A stretch of DNA of 22,285 bases from CAYVXE01 sp964455375 (lineage in GTDB: Bacteria; Zhuqueibacterota; Zhuqueibacteria; Oceanimicrobiales; Oceanimicrobiaceae), in the NCBI GenBank assembly GCA_964455375.1, contig CAYVXE010000073.1:1-22285 (forward strand), read 5' to 3'. Every line of letters begins with the position of its first letter. Within the stretch, counting starts at the first letter, position 1. The notes beneath the pieces are model-generated. The model made no database searches. It worked only from the letters and a program-made list of their open reading frames with translations, and was not told where the DNA came from. Position numbers and translations under genes: made by a program. Below are positions 1 to 8,600 of the stretch, one piece after another.

Positions 1-401
1 ACACTAGGTGAACTTCAGTAATTCCTGACTGCTCGAAAACATGAACCTTTTCACAACAGGTGTCATTCCGACCGTAGAGCAGAATCAGTAAGGAAATCAA
101 TCTCTCTTCAAAAACAAACGTTGCCAAAAAGAACGATCCACGACCCCATCTTACCTTTATTCCCTTATTTCCCCACATATCTGCTTCTTAATCAAAAATC
201 GAAAATCATTATTCCTTGTTCTGAAATCGACTCCGGTGTTCAGACCTTTCGGCTCCACTACGTTCCGCTCAAGGTGACAAGGCAGAAGAAGCACTTTCTA
301 GTCAGACACTAATTAAATGGCTTTATGTCTTGTTTTTAGAATATATTATTAATAAATTTGTTCACTTTTTAATACGTACTCTTTCATGGTAATTATTAAA
401 T
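1..401. other. Intergenic region upstream of yqeY-like gene
   Basis: No convincing gene was found here. The only open frame of note (121-312, TTG start) is low in complexity, has no ribosome binding site and overlaps repeat-like sequence. The region holds two motifs of the widespread intergenic type that begins TGTCA: one on + near 59-85, and one on - near 235-280. The last 100 bases before the first gene are very AT-rich and could contain its promoter, but I cannot place -35 and -10 boxes with confidence. Confidence 0.6.
59..281. repeat. Degenerate inverted pair of dispersed intergenic repeat motifs
   Basis: On the + strand at about 60-72 the sequence reads TGTCATTCCGACC. The reverse complement of 262-279 reads TGTCACCTTGAGCGGAAC and continues into GTAGTGGAGCCGAAAGG. 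The two are imperfect inverted copies of a motif type common in intergenic DNA of many environmental bacteria. Identity is modest, so this may be a decayed element or two separate insertions. The second copy resembles the arm found at 20061-20084 (reverse complement CTTCAGCTTGAGTGTAGTCG), which supports a dispersed family in this genome. Confidence 0.3.
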
Positions 402-848
402 ATGAGCATACAAAATCAAATTAACGAAGAATTAAAGTCTGCAATGAAATCAAAAGACATGCTTAAGATGACGACGCTCCGCATGTTAAAAGCCCAGATG
501 AAAGATTTTGAAATTGCACAAATGCGACCTTTAACAGAAGAGGACGAGATGTCGGTTCTTGCAAATGCCGCTAAAAAACGCAAAGAAGCCATTGCATTGT
601 ACGAAAAAAGTCAGAGAAACGATTTATTGGAAAAAGAAAAAGAGGAACTCGACATTATCAATGCCTATCTTCCTGAACAATTATCAAAAGAAGAGGTAGC
701 CGAAATCATTTCACGAATTATTGAGGATACGGGCGCATCAACTCTGAAAGATATTGGCAAAGTAATGTCATCCGCCATGCAACAGCTCAAGGGCAAAACC
801 GACGGGAAAATCGTTCAGGAAATCGTCCGCAGCAGATTAAGCCATTAG
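402..848 (+). CDS. yqeY: GatB/YqeY domain-containing protein
   Basis: This 148-residue protein matches the small stand-alone GatB/YqeY family in length and pattern. It has an N-terminal helical part (INEELKSAMKSKD, then TLRMLKAQMK), a central DIINAYLPEQLSKEE motif, and a C-terminal part containing KDIGKVMSSAMQQLKGKTDG. The C-terminal domain of GatB, in the tRNA-dependent amidotransferase, has this fold and is thought to contact tRNA. The role of the free protein is not well defined. The ATG at 402 is preceded by AT-rich sequence without a clear Shine-Dalgarno. The gene sits 27 nt upstream of the GTG at 876 (51 nt upstream of the GTG at 900) of the CvpA-family gene, with mutS2 following, a neighbourhood seen in other bacteria. 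Confidence 0.93.
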   Translation: MSIQNQINEELKSAMKSKDMLKMTTLRMLKAQMKDFEIAQMRPLTEEDEMSVLANAAKKRKEAIALYEKSQRNDLLEKEKEELDIINAYLPEQLSKEEVAEIISRIIEDTGASTLKDIGKVMSSAMQQLKGKTDGKIVQEIVRSRLSH

Positions 849-875
849 ATACGTTAGATAAATTTAACGAAATGG

Positions 876-1511
876 GTGGGCCACTGCTCATTTTTTTTAG
901 TGAATACAATCGATTACATTATTTTAGGATTTGTTTTATTCTTCACACTGAAAGGCCTTTTCAAAGGGTTTATTCAGGAAGTCTTGGGATTGGTCAGCCT
1001 CTTGGTTGCATTTACCTTTGCAACGAAATACATGAGCACAGCGGCATATTGGATCGATTCTATACTAAACGTTCCGCCTTCTCTATCAACGATACTTGGG
1101 TTCATTTCCGTCTTTTTTCTGATAATTCTGATATTGCAGATCACGTCTCATTTTCTGCAAAAAATAATCAAGTATTCATTCTTAGGCTGGCTGGAAAAAC
1201 TCCTGGGGGGAATCGTCGGCTTTCTAAAAGGAGCAATTATCGTGAGTCTTGTGGCAATCATGGTTTCCGCTATTCCTCTGCACACGACAATTCTGCCACA
1301 ACTTGAAGAAAGTGTTCTCTTTACACCATCCAAAAAGTTTGCTCCCGCTTTGTTTGACTTGATCATGCATTTAGTCCCTCGCTCAAAAAGCTTTTATGAC
1401 GAAATCAAGGAAACCTACGAAAAACTTCCTTCGGCGCAGCTTGGCAAATACAAAAAAGACTTTCTGAAATCAATGCAAGATGACAAGCAATCAGACAAGA
1501 AAAGAAGCTGA
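876..1511 (+). CDS. cvpA: CvpA family membrane protein
   Basis: The product is a roughly 203-211 residue inner-membrane protein. Its pattern is typical of CvpA: a start motif NTIDYIILGFVLFFTLKGLF with Gly-rich GFIQEVLGL, then about four hydrophobic segments, and a charged C-terminal tail rich in Lys and Asp. CvpA proteins are linked in the literature to colicin V production, biofilm formation and envelope stress, but their molecular activity is unclear. The longest frame begins at GTG 876. A GTG at 900 gives a start MNTIDYI that agrees better with the usual CvpA N-terminus, so 900 may be the true start. Neither has a strong ribosome binding site. The 3' end overlaps the start of mutS2 by 32 nt, which suggests translational coupling. 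Confidence 0.88.
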   Translation: MGHCSFFLVNTIDYIILGFVLFFTLKGLFKGFIQEVLGLVSLLVAFTFATKYMSTAAYWIDSILNVPPSLSTILGFISVFFLIILILQITSHFLQKIIKYSFLGWLEKLLGGIVGFLKGAIIVSLVAIMVSAIPLHTTILPQLEESVLFTPSKKFAPALFDLIMHLVPRSKSFYDEIKETYEKLPSAQLGKYKKDFLKSMQDDKQSDKKRS

Positions 1512-3903
1512 GCCCATCGCTACCACAGAGCTATTTCATTTACTTGAATTTGACAAGCTGCTTGCTACCATAAAGCAGTGCTGCACGTCATCGTTGGGAA
1601 AACTCAAATTCGACAATCTCTGTATGATGACTTCCCTGTGCGACATCGACATCGCTCTGCGGCAAGTGGCGGAATTAAAAGATATCTTTGAATTTGACGC
1701 ATCCTTTCCCCTGCATCGTATCTGGGACATCCGGCCGGACCTTGAAATGGCGGCTGTAAAAGGCAATTTTCTCAAAGAAGAACCCCTCACTCATATTTAT
1801 GAAACATTGGCGACGTCGCGCTCAATCCGGCGCTATCTCCAAAAACGAAAAGAAACCTACCCTGAATTGTACAAAGTTGTGGTGCCTGTTCATGATCTGT
1901 CCTTCATAGAAAACGAAATCAGAGATAAAATCGATTTTGCAACGATGGGGGTAAAAGACACGGCAAGTCCAAAATTAAATCAGATTCGGAAACGAATTGA
2001 ACAGGAAGAAAAGAAAATCAAAAAAGCGGTGGACTCCGTCTTTTCAACTTGTGTTGAGAAAGGGTACTTACAGGATCCGGTCATTTCTCTCAGCGATGAA
2101 AGACTTGTGTTGCCGGTAAAAATCGAACATCGGCATAAAGTCAAGGGTCTCGTCCATAACCAATCCGCAAGCGGTGCGACTATCTTTATCGAACCCATAG
2201 AATCCTTTGAAATAAACAATAAAATCCGAACATTACGCGCCGATGAAGCCCAGGAAACAGCACGGATTTTAACCGAAATAACCGCTGTTATCGGAGCCAA
2301 TATCGAAGCGATCGTTCAAAATTTATCCATCCTTTCGGAAATCGATTTTATTTATGCAAAAGCGACGTTTGCAAAGAATTTTTCTTGCAATAAACCGGCT
2401 CTAAATGAATCCGGCATATTGGAATTGTATCAAGCCAAACACCCGCTGTTGTTGCTGCACAAGGACAAAGAGGCTGATATTGTGCCCCTGAATTTGAAAA
2501 TCAAACCGACTCTGAGAACGCTGGTTATTACCGGACCGAATGCAGGAGGAAAGTCGGTCGCCCTAAAAACGATCGGTCTGCTTTCCTTAATGACACAATG
2601 CGGCATCCTCATACCAGCGAAAGCCGATTCTAATCTACCCGTGTTCGATGTCATTTTCACCGACATTGGCGACTATCAATCCATTGAGCACGATCTTTCT
2701 ACATTTAGCTCACACATTAACAGAATCAAATCGATTTTGACGCATTCAACAAACCGGTCACTGGTGTTGATCGATGAAATTGGCACAGGGACCGACCCGG
2801 AAGAAGGCGCCGCACTGGCCACGGCAATTTTGCAGGACTTAACAGATCGCGGCTGTTTGACCGTCGTGACGACCCATCTCGGCAGTCTGAAAGCGTTTGC
2901 TCACGAGACCCCGCTTGTAGAAAACGGATCCATGGAATTCGATAACCAAACACTTCAACCGGTATATAAATTCAGAATTGGATTACCGGGTTCAAGTTAC
3001 GCACTTGAGATTTCAAAGCGATTAGGAATCCCTGAAGATATTCTGAGCAAATCAAAAGAGCTCATCGGGAAAGAAAAAACCAGGCTCGACAGCTTAATTC
3101 TCGACATGGAAAAAAAGTTGCAACAATCAGAAAAATTAGCGGAACGGCTGGAAATCGACAAAAGCAGATTAGAGGGGTTGACCAATCTTTATAAAGAACG
3201 GTATGAGGCACTTCAAAAAGAAGAAAAAGCCTTAAAGAAAAAAGCCCTGGAAGAATCCGAAAGAATCGTACAATCTTCCAAAGCGGTTATTGAAAAAGCG
3301 GTGAAAGAAATTAAGGAGCAGCAAGCGAGTTCTTCAGCGATAAAGCAGGCAAAATCTTTAATAGATTCAGAAATAAAACAACTTTCCAAACAAAAGAGCA
3401 AAATTCGTAAAACCTTAAAAACCTCAACAGAGGATGAAATTGACATTCGTGACTTAAGACCAGGCGTATTTGCGACCTGGAAGCAGCACAATTCCACAGG
3501 TGAGATCATTTCAATATCGGAAAACGAAGAGCGCGTTTTGCTGCAAATAGAACAACTAAAATTTTGGGTGCCTGTAAAAGAATTGCAAAATGTGCAAAAA
3601 GGAAAACAACAGACAGATGCAAAACCGGCGGCCAGCATCCGAACATCGCAGACAAAAGACATACAGCCGGTTCTCGATGTGCGTGGCGAACGTCTTGAAG
3701 ATGCAATCGTTCTGGTAGACAAGTTTCTCGATGATGCCATTCTGGCCGGGTGGCGGGAAGTTCGCATCATTCACGGCAAAGGCACCGGCGCATTGCGTAA
3801 AGGTATTTCTGATTTTCTGGAAACACATCAAAACATAAAATCCAAAAAGCAAGGCGCCTGGAACGAAGGAGACTCCGGCATCACAATTGTAGAACTCACT
3901 TAG
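1480..3903 (+). CDS. mutS2: Endonuclease MutS2
   Basis: This 807-residue protein has full MutS2 architecture. It has the N-terminal LLEFDKLL motif, a helical core/clamp region, and an ABC-type ATPase with Walker A TGPNAGGKS (residues 351-359) and Walker B LVLIDEIGTGTD (428-439). A long charged coiled coil follows (about 540-640), and then a C-terminal Smr domain. In the Smr domain LDVRG (732-736) and HGKGTGALR (765-773) are the nuclease-associated motifs. It lacks the MutS mismatch-recognition domain I, as expected for MutS2. Family members act on branched DNA to suppress recombination, and some bind stalled, collided ribosomes. Which role applies here cannot be told from sequence. The ATG at 1480 lies inside the end of cvpA, and no closer upstream start fits the family N-terminus better. 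Confidence 0.97.
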   Translation: MTSNQTRKEAEPIATTELFHLLEFDKLLATIKQCCTSSLGKLKFDNLCMMTSLCDIDIALRQVAELKDIFEFDASFPLHRIWDIRPDLEMAAVKGNFLKEEPLTHIYETLATSRSIRRYLQKRKETYPELYKVVVPVHDLSFIENEIRDKIDFATMGVKDTASPKLNQIRKRIEQEEKKIKKAVDSVFSTCVEKGYLQDPVISLSDERLVLPVKIEHRHKVKGLVHNQSASGATIFIEPIESFEINNKIRTLRADEAQETARILTEITAVIGANIEAIVQNLSILSEIDFIYAKATFAKNFSCNKPALNESGILELYQAKHPLLLLHKDKEADIVPLNLKIKPTLRTLVITGPNAGGKSVALKTIGLLSLMTQCGILIPAKADSNLPVFDVIFTDIGDYQSIEHDLSTFSSHINRIKSILTHSTNRSLVLIDEIGTGTDPEEGAALATAILQDLTDRGCLTVVTTHLGSLKAFAHETPLVENGSMEFDNQTLQPVYKFRIGLPGSSYALEISKRLGIPEDILSKSKELIGKEKTRLDSLILDMEKKLQQSEKLAERLEIDKSRLEGLTNLYKERYEALQKEEKALKKKALEESERIVQSSKAVIEKAVKEIKEQQASSSAIKQAKSLIDSEIKQLSKQKSKIRKTLKTSTEDEIDIRDLRPGVFATWKQHNSTGEIISISENEERVLLQIEQLKFWVPVKELQNVQKGKQQTDAKPAASIRTSQTKDIQPVLDVRGERLEDAIVLVDKFLDDAILAGWREVRIIHGKGTGALRKGISDFLETHQNIKSKKQGAWNEGDSGITIVELT

Positions 3904-3932
3904 GTCAATAAACGTCTATCATAAAGGAAATC

Positions 3933-4739
3933 ATGTATCTGAAAACAGCAATCGATGCGGCCAATATTGCCGGCTCAATTTTGATGAACGGTTTAAATAA
4001 ATTAGACGCCACACAAATTTCAAAAAAGCAAGCATTTGACTTTGTCACCGAAACTGACAAAGAATCGGAACGTAAAATTATCGAACACATTAAGTCAAAA
4101 CATCCGGACCACCATATTCTTGCAGAAGAATCCGGTGACAATTTAAACAAAAGTCGATACTGCTGGATCATCGACCCTCTGGATGGCACAAAGAATTACA
4201 TTCACGGCTTCCCAATGTTTGCCGTCTCCATTGCTCTGATGTTTGATGAGGAACTTATTGTCGGCGTCGTGCTTGATCCGGTGCACAAAGAATTATTTCA
4301 TGCGCAAAAAGGTCAGGGGGCATTTCTGAACGGCGAACTAATCCGAGTTTCACAAAGAGACAATTTCAGTGAGTGTCTTTTGGGTACCGGTTTCCCCTTT
4401 CGTGCCAAACATTTAACTGAGCCATATTTCAAAACCCTTAGTCAACTATTCAACGTTATCAGTGACTTTCGCCGACCCGGAGCCGCAGCGTTGGACCTGG
4501 CTTATGTAGCATGCGGTAGATTAGACGGCTTCTGGGAACTTCTGCTCAACTCCTGGGACATCGCTGCCGGCACGCTTATTATTGAAGAAGCTGGGGGCAT
4601 AGTCACCGACCTTCTCGGTGGCTCCACACATCTGAAAACCGGCAATATCGTAGCCAGCAATACACGTATCCATGAGCACATTCTTCGCTTTGTCACACCT
4701 GCTTTTAAAAACATTTCCTATCCTTCATCAACAAAATAA
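3933..4739 (+). CDS. Inositol monophosphatase family protein (SuhB/IMPase-like)
   Basis: This 268-residue protein is a Mg2+-dependent phosphatase of the IMPase/FIG superfamily. The metal-binding residues are all visible: Glu65-Glu66 in LAEESG, Asp81 and Asp84 in WIIDPLDGTKNY (W78-Y89), and Asp209 in NSWDIAAG. The C-terminal EEAGG follows directly. Members hydrolyse inositol-1-phosphate, fructose bisphosphate, 3'-phosphoadenosine phosphate or histidinol phosphate. The sequence alone does not separate SuhB-like from other specificities, so no symbol is given. The start at ATG 3933 is preceded by AAAGGAAATC, a reasonable ribosome binding site at 3923-3928. It lies 29 nt after mutS2 and is probably cotranscribed with it. 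Confidence 0.93.
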   Translation: MYLKTAIDAANIAGSILMNGLNKLDATQISKKQAFDFVTETDKESERKIIEHIKSKHPDHHILAEESGDNLNKSRYCWIIDPLDGTKNYIHGFPMFAVSIALMFDEELIVGVVLDPVHKELFHAQKGQGAFLNGELIRVSQRDNFSECLLGTGFPFRAKHLTEPYFKTLSQLFNVISDFRRPGAAALDLAYVACGRLDGFWELLLNSWDIAAGTLIIEEAGGIVTDLLGGSTHLKTGNIVASNTRIHEHILRFVTPAFKNISYPSSTK

Positions 4740-4768
4740 ATCCAAAATAATTTCCCCCGGTAGTTAAG

Positions 4769-4790
4769 ATATCGATCGTCCATCCGATAT
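4769..4790. promoter_or_regulatory. Short inverted repeat between phosphatase and HPt genes
   Basis: ATATCG (4769-4774) is followed by a 10-nt loop and its exact inverse CGATAT (4785-4790). The repeat lies in the 119-base spacer before the HPt gene, about 70 bases upstream of its start. It is not followed by a T run, so it is not a standard terminator. It could be an operator or simply chance in AT-rich DNA. Confidence 0.22.
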
Positions 4791-4858
4791 ATTAAACGAC
4801 TGTAATTTATATTACGAAAACCACTTTTTACTAACGCTACTTGCAAAGGAAACGAGAT

Positions 4859-5161
4859 ATGGCAGAAGAAACAGTCGTTTATGTGGATGGAGATCTTGAG
4901 GAACTCATTCCGGATTACATGGAAAACCGGCACAGTGACATAAAAGCAATTCAGGACTTACTCAATGTGGAAAATTATTCCGAAATTCAAAGATTGGGGC
5001 ACAGCATGAAAGGCTCCGGAGGCGGCTACGGATTCGACGAAATAACAAATATTGGGCGAGATCTGGAACAGGCTGCTAAAAATCATGATAAGAACGAAAT
5101 CACCAAACTTGTCGATTATTTGTCAGTGTATCTATCCACTGTAAAAATCGTTCTTCAATAA
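4859..5161 (+). CDS. Stand-alone histidine phosphotransfer (HPt) domain protein
   Basis: This 100-residue protein consists of a single HPt domain. The signature HSMKGSGGGYGF places the phospho-accepting His at residue 48, with Lys51 and Gly52 as in the HxxKG motif, and the following helix is DEITNIGRDLEQAA. HPt proteins pass a phosphoryl group between receiver domains of hybrid kinases and a terminal response regulator. ATG 4859 is chosen over a TTG at 4841 because AAAGGA (4845-4850) sits at proper spacing before it. It opens a cassette with a STAS protein and two hybrid kinases that together carry five receiver domains, so it is a good candidate shuttle for them. The physical partnership is inferred from position only. 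Confidence 0.9.
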   Translation: MAEETVVYVDGDLEELIPDYMENRHSDIKAIQDLLNVENYSEIQRLGHSMKGSGGGYGFDEITNIGRDLEQAAKNHDKNEITKLVDYLSVYLSTVKIVLQ

Positions 5162-5177
5162 CTCATAACAAATAGTT

Positions 5178-5519
5178 ATGTCTCTTCAAATAGAACATCA
5201 AAAAATCGGTAACGTCCTCACCATTAATATTTTGAACCACAAGTTAAATGATGATGTGGGTTTTGAATTCAAAAAAGAAATCCTCCGATTCATTAAAAAT
5301 GGAGAAAAGAAGATCGTTCTAAATTTAGCGCTTGTAAGTTTCATTAATAGCAGCGGGCTTGGGGCGATCGTAACAGCATCCAAAGCCCTAGGCAAAAACG
5401 GTGAGATAATTATGTCCAATGTTCGGGTAACGGTAAAGGCCATTTTTGAACTCACGCATTTACAAAAATTATTCCAATTTACAAATTCGGTTGAAGAAGC
5501 CTTACAACTATTGAAATAA
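5178..5519 (+). CDS. STAS domain protein, anti-sigma factor antagonist-like
   Basis: This 113-residue protein is one STAS domain of the SpoIIAA/RsbV type. It has an N-terminal beta pair (QKIGNVLTINIL), the KKIVLNLALVSFINSSGLGAIV core, and a C-terminal helix VEEALQLLK. In SpoIIAA a Ser in DSSGLG is phosphorylated by an anti-sigma kinase; here the motif is NSSGLG with Asn57, and the aligned phospho-acceptor would be Ser59. Such proteins usually release a sigma factor by binding a GHKL anti-sigma kinase, and PP2C phosphatases reactivate them. Neither partner is encoded in this window. The gene follows the HPt gene by 16 nt and precedes the kinases by about 170 nt. The ATG at 5178 has no clear Shine-Dalgarno. 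Confidence 0.9.
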   Translation: MSLQIEHQKIGNVLTINILNHKLNDDVGFEFKKEILRFIKNGEKKIVLNLALVSFINSSGLGAIVTASKALGKNGEIIMSNVRVTVKAIFELTHLQKLFQFTNSVEEALQLLK

Positions 5520-5689
5520 TTAGTTTAACAATCGTAAGCAGGAACCTCCGGCCAAATCAAAATAATTTTCATACCATTTCATTATATAATTAAACTTTAA
5601 CAACTTTTTATTCATCAATGATTTAGTCCCGGATTTTGCAGGCCGATAATGAAGTATTACGTCAATTATACACATTTAAAGTTAACATC

Positions 5690-8600
5690 ATGACTCTTTT
5701 ACTCAATCCGTACTCTGTAGCGCTTATTATCAGCGGCCTCATTTCTTTTATCATTAGCGTGGTCTTTTTTGAAAAGAAAAAATCCCCTCTCACCCGATTG
5801 GCAGGCATGACAACATTAACGATTTCTTTTTGGTCACTAACGTATGCCATTGAAATTACGGCAAGAACACTTGCAGAGAAACTGCTGATGGCAAAAATTG
5901 AATATTTTAGTATTGAAATCCTTCCACTTGTGTGGTTTCTCTTCATTTTGTTTTATACGGGAAGACATGAAAAAGTAACCAAAGCATTATTCGCAAAATT
6001 GGCCATCGTTCCCATCGCATGTTTCCTTGCAATATGGACAAGCAGTTTGCAACGGTTTTTCTTTATAAATGCGGTCACCGTCAGTGAAGGATCTATGACA
6101 TGGTTAAAAATACAACACGGTCCTTTATTTCTGATTCAGTCCATATATAACTATCTTTTGTTGGGTTTTGCGACCTACTTTCTGTTGCTCTGTTACCGAA
6201 AAAAAAGTTCGACCTTGTACAAGCGCCAAATCTTGCTGTTGATTATTTCCTCACTGTTGCCCTGGCTTGGCAATTTCCTTTACATCACAAAATTGACGCC
6301 ATTCCCCAACCTGGACCTGACGCCATTTGCTTTTACGATTAGCGGTTTATTGACAGTTGTAGCATTGGTTAAATACAAATTTACGGACATCATCCCGGTT
6401 GCGAAAGATGTCATTTTTAAAAGCATGGACACGGGAGTTATTATTCTTGATGATAAGCATCGTATTCTTGATATCAATCAGGCAGCCCAGGAATGTCTCC
6501 ATCTAAATAAGGATAACCTGGTTGGATCGTCCGTCGATGAGATCAAAGAGAACAGAGGCAACGCCTTTTTTAACGATGTTCATCTGTGCAAAACAGACTG
6601 TCCCGTTCAAATCATAAAACATGAAAAGGATTTTTTAGAAATTAAAACATCCCGCTTTGTCGACAGCAGAAACCACGTTGAAGGGCTTGTGTTGCTAATC
6701 AACAACGTTACGGAGAAAGAGCAGATAGAAAGGGAGTTAACCAGAACAAAAGAAGCAGCTGAAATGTCCAAAGCAGATTTGGAAATTATTTTGGAAACTG
6801 TAGGAGACGGGATTGTGACCACGGATTCGTCCGGAATAATTACCCTTGTCAATCGTGAGATACTTGAAAATTGGTACTATGAAGAGCAATCACTTATTGG
6901 AAAACCTTTCACATTCTTACTCGCAGATGATTATAAAGGCACTTTTAATAAAGTTCTGAAGAAAAATATTGATTCCAGAAAGTCAACGGATGACAAGAAT
7001 AAATTAATATGGAAAGGTAAACGGCTTGACGAATCAACATTTCCCATAGAGGTACAGATTAGAGAAATTCAACTTTTGGAAAACCGCCATTTTATATTTG
7101 CCGTCAAAGACATCTCTGAAGAAATCAAAGCTAAGGAAGAATTAAAACAAGCGAAAACTGAAACAGACCTTGCAAATCAGGAATTACAAGAAATAAATAT
7201 GCATCTTGAAAAAACCACCCTGTGGGCAAAAGAAATGGCGATGCAGGCAGAAATGGCGAATGTTGCCAAAAGTGAGTTCCTGGCGAATATGAGTCATGAA
7301 ATTCGCACCCCCCTGAATGCAATTATTGGTATGACCGAGCTCATCATGGAAACGCATCTCAACTCTGATCAGAACGAATATATCAGCGTTGTACAATCTT
7401 CCTCCGAAGGCCTGCTCTCGCTAATTAACGATATTCTGGATTTCTCGAAAATTGAAGCAGGACAACTGGAACTGGAAAACATCGATTTCAACTTGCAGGA
7501 GACCGTGGAAAGCGCTGTGGAAATTTTCAGCATTCGGGCACAGTCCAAGAAAATAGAACTGCTGTGTTATGTGGACCCGACCATTCCCCCTTCTGTGAAA
7601 GGCGACCCCACAAGATTACGCCAGATCATTGTAAACTTAGTGGGCAATGCCATCAAATTCACCGATAAAGGGGAAGTTGCGGTTAAGGTCGTATCCGTTG
7701 AATCCAACCACCAAAATCCGAATATGACTGAAATCAAAATTTTGGTTTCAGATACAGGAATTGGTATCTCAAAAGAAAATCTCAAAAAAGTATTCGCGAA
7801 ATTTTCACAAGCTGACACATCAACCACGAGGAAGTTTGGCGGCACCGGGCTTGGCTTAAATATTTCACGATCTCTCATTCGCCTGATGGGTGGAGAACTC
7901 CTTGTAGACAGCGAAGCAGGTGTCGGAAGTACATTCTATTTTCAATTGAAAGTACCTGTCGGCGTACATCTTCCCGAGTCTTCATATACAGTACCTGACT
8001 TTAAAAATGTTAAGATTTTAGCCATTGATGATAATGAAACCAACCTGTTCATTCTCAGAAAAACCCTCTCTGCCTGGGGGTTTCAATATGTAGAAACGCA
8101 ACGGGCTGAACAAGCATTAGACATCATAAAACAGGAGGGTGATTCCATAGACCTGATCATTCTCGATCATCAGATGCCTGGAATGGATGGCCTTACTTTT
8201 ACCAAAGAGCTGAGGGAAAACGACCAACACGATGGCATTAAAATTATTATGCTTTCATCCATTGGTACATTTAAATCAAAATGGAAGACAGAATACAATA
8301 TTGCTGAATTTATCACCAAACCGGCGAAACAATCCAAACTGCTTTCCACGTTAAAACGGGTTTTACAAACATCTCCTGGCACAAGGAATAAAGATACAGA
8401 ATCCACCGATGAACAAAACGCAGAATACTCCTATCGTGTGCAGCCCAGAATATTGCTGGTAGAAGACACACCTGACAACCAAAAACTGGCAGGCAAAATA
8501 TTGGAAAAAGCCGGTTACACAGTTGATATTGCAGAAAACGGGCTCATTGCCGTGGAAACAGTGCAAAGCGGACATTACGATGTCATTTTGATGGATATAT

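Noticed and set aside
121..312. 63-residue open frame upstream of the yqeY-like gene
   Set aside because: It has a TTG start, no ribosome binding site, no recognisable protein pattern, and overlaps repeat-like sequence.
872..1306. 144-residue frame overlapping cvpA
   Set aside because: It is the +1 shadow of cvpA; the CvpA frame has the hydrophobic pattern and family motifs.
3213..3770. 185-residue frame on the minus strand inside mutS2
   Set aside because: It is antisense to conserved mutS2 coding sequence and Ser/Cys/Phe-rich as expected of a shadow frame.
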